13,201 nucleotides of DNA from assembly GCA_017882835.1 (NCBI GenBank), contig JADGOU010000047.1, positions 1 to 13,201 of the forward strand, written 5' to 3'. The translations under genes were made by a program, and so were the position numbers. Positions 7,590-13,201 of the stretch are shown piece after piece (positions within the stretch are counted from its first letter, which is position 1; each line of letters starts with the position of its first letter). The DNA comes from Frankiaceae bacterium. Its GTDB lineage: Bacteria > Actinomycetota > Actinomycetes > JADGOU01. The notes under the pieces were generated by a model. It saw only the letters and a program-made list of their open reading frames with translations. It did no database searches and was not told the origin of the DNA.

Positions 7590-8525
7590 TCAGTACCCCT
7601 CCGTGACGACGTTCGCCAGCGGCTCGCTGGCGACGTAGCGCTCCAGCTGGGCTCGCACCAGCCGGTACCCCCGCGGCAGCACGCCCCCCACCGCGCCGGC
7701 GACGTGCGGCGTGAGCAGCAGGCCGGGTGCCGACCACAGCGGGTGGCCGACCGGCAACGGCTCCGGGTCGGTCACGTCGAGGGCGGCGCGCAGTCGACCG
7801 CTGGTGAGCTCGGCCAGCAGTGCATCGGTCACAACGCTGGGGCCTCGGCCAGCGTTGACCAGCAACGCCCCCGTGCGCATCCGGGCCAGGAAGTCGGCGT
7901 CGACCAGCCCGCGGGTCGCCGCCGTCAACGGCAGGATGAGCACCACCGCATTCGCCCGTGGCAGCAGCTCCGGCAGGGCTGCCACGTCGGCGACGCCCGC
8001 CTCAGGCCGCGACCGGCGGGCCACCCGGAGCAGCTCGACTCCGAAGGGCTGCAGCCGGGCCTCGATCGCGGCGCCGATGGACCCGTAGCCGACGATCAGG
8101 ACCGTCTTGTCGGCGAGCTCGTCGGTGGCGCCGGCGTCCCAGCGACCCGCATGCTGCGCCAGCACGAAGCGCGGCAGCTCGCGGTAGTGCGCCAGCAGCA
8201 CCGCCAGCACCCACTCGGCGGTCGAGGAGTCGTGCACGCCGCGCGCATCGCAGAGCGTGACGCCGGCCGGGATGCGGTCCACCAGCGCCTCCACGCCAGC
8301 GGTGAGGGTCTGCACCACCCGCAGCGCCGGCAGTCGATCGAGGACGTCGAGCGCCTCCCCCCCAGCGTGGATGGCCGGCACCCAGAACTCGACCTCCGCC
8401 GCGCCCGCCGGCAGCTCGCCGCGGCCGGAGAAGGTGTCGATGACCACCCCGTCGGGCGCCCCACCGAGCCGCTCGACGGCGTCGCGGTGCGGCAGCAGCG
8501 CCCGCACCGGGCCGCGGCCGGTCAT
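7590..8525 (-). CDS. D-isomer 2-hydroxyacid dehydrogenase, NAD(P)-dependent
   Basis: This 311-residue enzyme should interconvert a 2-oxo acid and its D-2-hydroxy acid; the exact substrate cannot be read off. A substrate-domain segment is followed by a Rossmann fold with TVLIVGYGSIG (141-151). The catalytic triad is present: R227 in NAGRG, E255 in TDPEP and H274 in LTPHVAGAV. After the second strand, where NAD enzymes usually have an acidic residue, there is VARRSRP (168-174), which suggests NADP preference (inference). It lacks the C-terminal ACT/ASB domains of long phosphoglycerate dehydrogenase, so SerA is not a safe name; glyoxylate or hydroxypyruvate reductase is as likely. The ATG (8523-8525) overlaps the stop of the patatin remnant as ATGA, so translation may be coupled. 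ilvD follows after 121 bases. Confidence 0.9.
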   Translation of the reverse strand: MTGRGPVRALLPHRDAVERLGGAPDGVVIDTFSGRGELPAGAAEVEFWVPAIHAGGEALDVLDRLPALRVVQTLTAGVEALVDRIPAGVTLCDARGVHDSSTAEWVLAVLLAHYRELPRFVLAQHAGRWDAGATDELADKTVLIVGYGSIGAAIEARLQPFGVELLRVARRSRPEAGVADVAALPELLPRANAVVLILPLTAATRGLVDADFLARMRTGALLVNAGRGPSVVTDALLAELTSGRLRAALDVTDPEPLPVGHPLWSAPGLLLTPHVAGAVGGVLPRGYRLVRAQLERYVASEPLANVVTEGY

Positions 8526-8746
8526 GCCGCACCCGGGCGGCAAGCGTGCACCCAGGCCGGGAAATCCCAGGTCCGCGTCTCGACGATGGCACCCGCCGAC
8601 GTACCGGCGACTCGCGGGAAGGAGTAGCCCGCCTCGACCAGCCGCATGACCGCGCCGACATGGCGCACCCCCTTGACGCCGCCCCCCTCCAGCCCGAGGT
8701 CGGTCAGCAACGGCGGCGGGGGGGCAGAAGGTTCGGTCGGATGCAT
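8522..8746 (-). pseudogene. truncated patatin-like phospholipase, N-terminal remnant
   Basis: The 74-residue frame begins like a patatin-family acyl hydrolase: LGLEGGGVKGVRHVGAVMRLVEAGYSF contains the oxyanion-hole loop GGGVKG (21-26), and VAGTSAGAIV contains the nucleophile elbow GTSAG with Ser50. The family normally runs on for more than 200 residues to the catalytic Asp of a DG[GA] motif; here the match stops at Val55 and 19 unrelated-looking residues (ETRTWDFPAWVHACRPGAA) lead to TGA. It therefore lacks the catalytic Asp and cannot be an active hydrolase. The initiation site looks intact: ATG 8744-8746 with AAGG seven bases upstream. Its TGA overlaps the next gene's ATG. The most likely history is an internal or 3' deletion that left the 5' part as a translated lead-in for the dehydrogenase. 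A seven-G run (8718-8724) near its start encodes Pro residues. Confidence 0.75.
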
Positions 8747-8805
8747 ACGCGGACCTTAGGGCGCCCGACCGACGACATCCGCCGAGGGCCGGCCGGCCCA
8801 TCGAA

Positions 8806-9771
8806 CTACGCTGCCGGACGGTGCACCGACCGCTGGGCGGACTGGGCCCGAGCCGAGTCGGTGGCCTGGACCGGCCAGAGCCTGTCGATCTGGGCGTTCA
8901 GCTCGGCGCCGAGCAGAACGGCGAGCGCGGTCACGTAGAGCCACAGCAGCACGGCCATCGGAGCCGCCACCGCGGCGTACGTCGAGTTGTGCCGCAGCGC
9001 CAGTTCGAAGTACCAGCGCAGGCCGACGCTGCCAGCCAGCCAGAGCCCCATCGCCAACATGGCGCCGGGGATGTCCCGGTGCCACGGGGTGCGCACCGGC
9101 ACGCTGAGGTGGTACAGCGTCGCAATCAACGCCACGGACACCAGGACGACGAACGGCCAGTACGCCGCGTGCATCACGGTGACCACATGCGCCCGGACGG
9201 CGACCGGAGTGATCCGGCTCAGGGCGCTGGGGCCGAGCACGAGCGCGGGCAGCAGCACGACGCCGACCAGCACCGCGGCCAGATAGAGCCCGAAAGCGAG
9301 CAACCGGCTGCGCACCGCCGAACGGCGATCCCGCAGGTCGTAAGCGATCGTGATGGTGTTGACGTAGGTGGCCATCGCGGTGGAGCCCGTCCACAGCGAG
9401 ATCAGGAAGCCGACGGAGACGACATCAGCTCGGCCGCCATGTAGCACCTGGGCAACCGTGGGCCGAACGATGTTGCTGACCGCGGACGGCGTGAGCAGCC
9501 GGGCGGACCCGCGCAGGATGCTGGTCTGCACCGCCTCGATGGCCGCGGGGTCGTAGAGCCCGGCGACGTACCCGACTGTGCCCAGCACTCCCAACATCAA
9601 CGGCGCCAGGGACACCAGCGCCCAGAAGCCGGCCTCGGCGGCCAGCCCCAGCACCCGGTCCGACCACGCCTTGACCACGACGCTCCGGAACAGCAGCACC
9701 AGGCCACGAGGGCTCAGCGGTCGCGGCCGGGACGCGGCGGCCCGCAAGGGCCTGCTGGTAGCGGCGACCAC
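8806..9771 (-). CDS. YihY/BrkB-family inner membrane protein
   Basis: A 321-residue integral membrane protein with six predicted hydrophobic segments at about 44-70, 117-138, 156-180, 203-222, 236-255 and 272-290. The family marks are AEAGFWALVSLAPLML near the first segment and the closing signature LLWLYVTALAVLLGAELNA (275-293). The molecular function of YihY/BrkB proteins is not settled; they were once annotated as ribonuclease BN in error, and transport roles have been proposed. The start is uncertain: the GTG at 9769-9771 is the first possible one, but GAAGG sits almost against it. A GTG about 30 codons in, after GGAG, would remove a basic N-terminus. It lies 63 bases downstream of gatB on the same strand and 59 bases before the patatin remnant, so it may share a transcript with either. 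Confidence 0.88.
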   Translation of the reverse strand: MVAATSRPLRAAASRPRPLSPRGLVLLFRSVVVKAWSDRVLGLAAEAGFWALVSLAPLMLGVLGTVGYVAGLYDPAAIEAVQTSILRGSARLLTPSAVSNIVRPTVAQVLHGGRADVVSVGFLISLWTGSTAMATYVNTITIAYDLRDRRSAVRSRLLAFGLYLAAVLVGVVLLPALVLGPSALSRITPVAVRAHVVTVMHAAYWPFVVLVSVALIATLYHLSVPVRTPWHRDIPGAMLAMGLWLAGSVGLRWYFELALRHNSTYAAVAAPMAVLLWLYVTALAVLLGAELNAQIDRLWPVQATDSARAQSAQRSVHRPAA

Positions 9772-9834
9772 CCCTTCACGGTACGGGCATCGGTGGACCA
9801 GCCCCGGGCACCGGCTCCGAAACGCCCTCCGGCG

Positions 9835-11355
9835 CTACCCCCCGCCGTCAAGGCGCTCGAGGATCAGCTGCCGGACGACGGCCGCGTTGGCTTGCCCGTT
9901 CGTCGCCTTCATCACCGCACCGACGAGTGCCCCCGCTGCCGCCACTTTGCCCGCGCGCACCTTGGCGGCAACGGCCGGCTGACCGTCGATGGCGGCATCC
10001 ACGGCGGCGCCGAGCTCGTCGGTGTCGCTGACCGCCTGCAACCCGCGGGTTGCGACCACGTCGTCCGGATCGCCTTCCCCCGCCAGCACCCCGTCGATCA
10101 CCTGGCGGGCCAGCGTAGCTGTCAGAATCCCGGCCGCCACCAAGACGATCACGCGCGCCACCTGCGCCGGCGTGATCGCGAGCTCGGCCGGATCGTCGAG
10201 GCCCGCCTCGTTGGCCTTCTGCAGCAGGTAGCCGAGCCAGAAGTTGCGCGCCTCCGCTGCCGGGGCGCCGGCGGCGGCGGTGTCGGCCACCAGGCCAAGC
10301 ACGCCGGCGTTGCCCATGGCCGCGAGCTCGGCGGCGGAGGCCCCGAGCTCGTCGGCCAGCCGGCGACGACGGGCGGCCGGAAGCTCGGGCAAACCCGCGC
10401 GCAACTGCTCCACCCATTCGCGTGTCGGCGCCAGCGGTACCAGATCCGGCTCGGGGAAGTACCGGTAGTCCTCGGCCTGCTCCTTGCTGCGCCCGGCACT
10501 CGTCGTACCGGAGTCCTCGTGCCAGTGCCGAGTCTCCTGGACGATCCGGCGACCGGCGTCGAGCAGACCTGCCTGACGCTCAATCTCGGAGCGAACGGCC
10601 CGCTCCACCGAGCGCAGCGAGTTCACGTTCTTGGTCTCGGTCCGAGTCCCGTACGCCGTCGCGCCGACCGGCATCAGCGAGGTGTTGACGTCGCAGCGCA
10701 GCGACCCCTGCTCCATCCGGACGTCGGAGACGCCCAGCGTGCGCAGCAGCTCGCGCAGCTCGGTGACGTAGGCCCGGGCCACCTCGGGCGCGGCGGCGCC
10801 GGTGCCGGCGACCGGCTTGGTGACGATCTCGACCAGCGGGATGCCGGCCCGGTTGTAGTCGACCAGGGAATGGGTGGCGCCGTGGATGCGCCCGGTGGCC
10901 CCGCCGACGTGCAGCGTCTTGCCGGTGTCCTCCTCCAGGTGCACCCGCTCGATCTCCACCCGGAAGGCTTCGCCGGCTACCACGACGTCGAGGTGGCCGT
11001 CGGTGCACAGCGGCTCGTCGTACTGGCTGATCTGAAAGTCCTTGGGCATGTCCGGGTAGAAGTAGTTCTTGCGCGCGAACCGGCACCACGGCGCAATCTC
11101 GCACTGCAGCGCCAACCCGATCATGACGGTGAACCGGATAGCGGTTTCGTTGGTGACCGGCAGCGACCCCGGCAGCCCTAAGCAGGTCGGGCACACATGG
11201 GTGTTCGGCGGCGCGCCGAACTTCGTCGAGCAGCCGCAGAACATCTTCGACGCGGTTCCCAGCTCGACGTGGGTCTCCAGGCCGAGCACCGGTGCGTAGC
11301 GGGCCATGGCGTCGGCGAACGTCACGGTGGCTGCTGCGGTCGGTACGGCGGTCAA
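9835..11355 (-). CDS. gatB: Asp-tRNA(Asn)/Glu-tRNA(Gln) amidotransferase subunit B
   Basis: GatB binds the misacylated tRNA and activates its side chain with ATP, so that ammonia from GatA can make Gln-tRNA or Asn-tRNA. The cradle domain shows PVLGLETHVELGT, the zinc-ligand pattern FCGC and CPTC (C40, C42, C55, C58), CLGLPGSLPVTNE, YNRAGIPLVEIVTKPV and RCDVNTSLMPVG. The helical and YqeY-like tail domains follow from about residue 290 to the end. Length is 506 residues from TTG 11353-11355. That start is preferred because AAGGGG lies eight bases upstream and the TTG overlaps the gatA stop as TTGA; the in-frame GTG at 11323-11325 has no ribosome-binding motif, and the far upstream ATG lies inside gatA. 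Last gene of gatC-gatA-gatB. Confidence 0.95.
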   Translation of the reverse strand: MTAVPTAAATVTFADAMARYAPVLGLETHVELGTASKMFCGCSTKFGAPPNTHVCPTCLGLPGSLPVTNETAIRFTVMIGLALQCEIAPWCRFARKNYFYPDMPKDFQISQYDEPLCTDGHLDVVVAGEAFRVEIERVHLEEDTGKTLHVGGATGRIHGATHSLVDYNRAGIPLVEIVTKPVAGTGAAAPEVARAYVTELRELLRTLGVSDVRMEQGSLRCDVNTSLMPVGATAYGTRTETKNVNSLRSVERAVRSEIERQAGLLDAGRRIVQETRHWHEDSGTTSAGRSKEQAEDYRYFPEPDLVPLAPTREWVEQLRAGLPELPAARRRRLADELGASAAELAAMGNAGVLGLVADTAAAGAPAAEARNFWLGYLLQKANEAGLDDPAELAITPAQVARVIVLVAAGILTATLARQVIDGVLAGEGDPDDVVATRGLQAVSDTDELGAAVDAAIDGQPAVAAKVRAGKVAAAGALVGAVMKATNGQANAAVVRQLILERLDGGG

Positions 11356-12857
11356 AGCGGTGGCCCCTTGGTCGCCAGCGGGCCGCCCCACTGCTCGACG
11401 TACGCCGCCTCCAGCGCGCCACCGACCCGATAGAGCCGGTCATCGGCCAGCGCCGGCGCCATGATCTGCAGCCCGACCGGCAGTCCGTCGGCCGGGGACA
11501 CCCCGCAGGGCAGCGACATGGCGGCGCCACCGTCGAGGTTGGCCGGGATGGTGGCTAAGTCGGCGAGGTACATGGCCAGGGGGTCATCGACCCGCTCGCC
11601 GAGTCGGAAGGCGGTGGTGGGCGTGGTCGGGGAGACCAGGACGTCGACCTGCTCGTACGCCGCGGCGAAGTCCCGGCTGATCAGCGTGCGGACCTTCTGC
11701 GCCTGCCCGTAGTAGGCGTCGTAGTACCCGCTGGACAGCGCGTAGGTGCCCAGGATGATGCGCCGCTTGACCTCCGCGCCGAAGCCGGCCGCCCGGGTGG
11801 CCGACATCACCTCCTCGACCCCGGCAACCCCGTCGTCGCCGACCCGCAGGCCGTAGCGCATGGCGTCGAACCGGGCCAGGTTAGACGAGCACTCACTGGG
11901 GGCGATCAGGTAGTACGCCGGCAGCGCGTAGCCGAAGTGCGGGCAGGAGACCTCGACCACGGTGGCGCCCAGGCGGCCGAGCAGGTCCACGGCCTCGCGG
12001 AACCGCTGCTCGACGCCGGACTGGTAGCCCTCGCCGGCCAACTCGCGAACCACGCCGACCCGCATCCCGGCCACGTCGTGCCGGCGCGCGGCCGCGACCA
12101 CTGGCGGCACCGGCGCGTCGATCGACGTCGAGTCCAGCGGGTCGTGGCCGGCGATCACGGCGTGCAGCAGGGCCGCGTCCTCCACCGTGCGGGCAAACGG
12201 TCCGGCCTGGTCCAGGCTGGAAGAAAAGGCAATCAGCCCGTAGCGACTCACCCCGCCGTACGTCGGCTTGACCCCGACCAGGCCACAGAGCGCGGCTGGC
12301 TGGCGGATCGAGCCCCCCGTGTCGGTCCCGACCGCCAGTGGCGCCTCGAAGGCAGCAACCGCGGCTGCCGAGCCGCCGGAGGAGCCGCCCGGGACTCGGT
12401 CCAGGTCCCAGGGGTTGTGGGTCGGGTGGTAGGCGGAGTTCTCGGTCGACGAGCCCATCGCGAACTCGTCCATGTTGGTCTTGCCCAGAATGACGACGCC
12501 GCCGGCGCGGAGTCGGGCGACGACGGTCGCGTCGTACGGCGGCCGCCAGCCTTCGAGGATCTTGGACCCGGCGGTGGTCGGGACGCCGCGCTGGGTCAGC
12601 ACGTCCTTGCAGGCCAGCGGTACGCCGGCCAGCGGTCCCAGCGCCTCGCCCCGCGCCCGCCGGTCGTCGACGTCGCGGGCGCCGGCCAGCGCCCCGTCGG
12701 CGTCGACGTGCAGGAAGGCCCCGACCCGGTCGTCGATCGTGGCGATCCGGTCCAGGTGGGCCGTGGTGGCCTCGGCGGCAGAGACCTCGCCGGCCGCCAG
12801 CGCCGCGGCCAGTTCGGAAGCGGTCAGCCGAGTGAGGCCCGCGGTAGCGGTGGTCAC
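11352..12857 (-). CDS. gatA: Asp-tRNA(Asn)/Glu-tRNA(Gln) amidotransferase subunit A
   Basis: GatA is the glutaminase of the GatCAB complex; it releases ammonia that is channelled to GatB. The 501 residues form one amidase-signature domain. The Ser-cisSer-Lys triad is K84 in CKDV, S159 in PGGSSGGSAAA and nucleophile S183 in GTDTGGSIRQPAA, with spacing 75 and 24 as in characterised GatA. GKTNMDEFAMGSSTENSAY is the usual GatA signature and separates it from generic amidases. The start is GTG at 12855-12857, overlapping the gatC stop as GTGA, with GAGG just upstream. Its stop overlaps the gatB TTG. The two 4-base overlaps suggest tight translational coupling for equal subunit amounts. Confidence 0.96.
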   Translation of the reverse strand: MTTATAGLTRLTASELAAALAAGEVSAAEATTAHLDRIATIDDRVGAFLHVDADGALAGARDVDDRRARGEALGPLAGVPLACKDVLTQRGVPTTAGSKILEGWRPPYDATVVARLRAGGVVILGKTNMDEFAMGSSTENSAYHPTHNPWDLDRVPGGSSGGSAAAVAAFEAPLAVGTDTGGSIRQPAALCGLVGVKPTYGGVSRYGLIAFSSSLDQAGPFARTVEDAALLHAVIAGHDPLDSTSIDAPVPPVVAAARRHDVAGMRVGVVRELAGEGYQSGVEQRFREAVDLLGRLGATVVEVSCPHFGYALPAYYLIAPSECSSNLARFDAMRYGLRVGDDGVAGVEEVMSATRAAGFGAEVKRRIILGTYALSSGYYDAYYGQAQKVRTLISRDFAAAYEQVDVLVSPTTPTTAFRLGERVDDPLAMYLADLATIPANLDGGAAMSLPCGVSPADGLPVGLQIMAPALADDRLYRVGGALEAAYVEQWGGPLATKGPPL

Positions 12858-13174
12858 AGTTCCTCGTCCAGGATCCGGGGCACGCGGAAGCGGTCGTCCT
12901 CGGCCGCCGGGGCGCCGGCGAGTGCCTCGGCGGGGGTCAGCGACGGGCGAACCTCGTCCGGACGGAACACGTTGGTCATTGGGACCGAGTGCGAGGTCGG
13001 CGGGATGTCGGCGGCGGCCACCTCGCCGACCCGGGCGACGGCGGCCAAAATCACGTCCAGCTGACCGGCCAGGTGATCAAGCTCGTCGTCGGCCATCGCG
13101 ATCCGGGCCAGCCTGGCCAGGTGGGCGACCTCACCGCGGGTGATGGCGCCCGGCGAGCCGGCGGCGTCAGGCAT
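12854..13174 (-). CDS. gatC: Asp-tRNA(Asn)/Glu-tRNA(Gln) amidotransferase subunit C
   Basis: GatC is the small belt subunit that wraps GatA and GatB together. The 106 residues show ITRGEVAHLARLARIAMADDELDHLAGQLDVILAAVARVGEV, the helical N-terminal signature, followed by the extended DIPPTSHSVPMTNVFRPDEVRPSL arm and the C-terminal RFRVPRILDEEL. This is about the family length. ATG 13172-13174 is the likely start, with GGAG 11 bases upstream. The frame stays open through the remaining 27 bases to the window edge, so a start further upstream is possible. First gene of gatCAB; its promoter lies outside the window. Confidence 0.95.
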   Translation of the reverse strand: MPDAAGSPGAITRGEVAHLARLARIAMADDELDHLAGQLDVILAAVARVGEVAAADIPPTSHSVPMTNVFRPDEVRPSLTPAEALAGAPAAEDDRFRVPRILDEEL

Positions 13175-13201
13175 GGTGAACAGCGCTCCGGCGTACTTGG
13201 G

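Noticed and set aside
7590..8525. Naming the dehydrogenase serA because serA often sits near ilvC
   Set aside because: It lacks the C-terminal regulatory domains and is much shorter than actinobacterial SerA, and the catalytic motifs are shared by the whole superfamily.
8718..8724. Seven-G run as a programmed or erroneous frameshift explaining the short patatin frame
   Set aside because: The run lies upstream of the recognisable patatin motifs, which are in one frame with the start; it cannot explain the loss of homology after GTSAGAIV.
9793..11181. 462-codon plus-strand open frame opposite gatB
   Set aside because: Antisense shadow of gatB; composition and lack of domains argue against a gene.

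Overview
The window is about 70% GC, uses GTG and TTG starts freely and has gene pairs with 4-base start/stop overlaps. Together with the gatC-gatA-gatB order and a Leu/Val attenuator in front of ilvB, this points to a high-GC Gram-positive actinobacterium. I cannot place it below phylum. I see no tRNA, rRNA, insertion sequence, CRISPR array or phage gene.

Layout from left to right. Positions 1-332 hold the 3' end of a plus-strand gene whose visible part is a Lys/Ala-rich tail. Positions 333-871 are a gene-free stretch with small hairpins and a TTCCGT triplet repeat. Positions 872-4250 carry the minus-strand operon ilvB-ilvN-ilvC (acetolactate synthase large and small subunits, ketol-acid reductoisomerase). 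In front of ilvB, at 4326-4454, lies a complete attenuation-type leader: promoter, a 10-residue leader peptide containing Leu-Val-Val-Leu, a hairpin over its stop codon, and an intrinsic terminator with a T-tract. Divergent from it, at 4602-5744 on the plus strand, is a helical cytosolic protein of unknown function with a Pro/Ala/Arg tail. It converges on ilvD (dihydroxy-acid dehydratase, 5786-7468, minus). Upstream of ilvD and on the same strand come a D-2-hydroxyacid dehydrogenase (7590-8525), a truncated patatin-like remnant (8522-8746) that overlaps it by ATGA, and a YihY/BrkB-type membrane protein (8806-9771). The right end is gatC-gatA-gatB (13174 down to 9835), coding for the three subunits of the tRNA-dependent amidotransferase.

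How they work together: IlvBN, IlvC and IlvD are three consecutive steps of valine and isoleucine biosynthesis (the last shared step, transamination, is not in the window). They are encoded in two separate same-strand units, one under an attenuator that can sense charged Leu/Val tRNA. GatCAB makes Gln-tRNA(Gln) and/or Asn-tRNA(Asn) from misacylated precursors. The dehydrogenase, the patatin remnant, the YihY protein and the divergent orphan have no evident metabolic link to either pathway.

Most of the window is ordinary core metabolism. The points most worth a second look are the apparently leaderless ilvB leader peptide and its attenuator, the cut-down patatin gene that seems to serve as a translational lead-in for the dehydrogenase, the divergent orphan, and a serine at the herbicide-site proline of IlvB.
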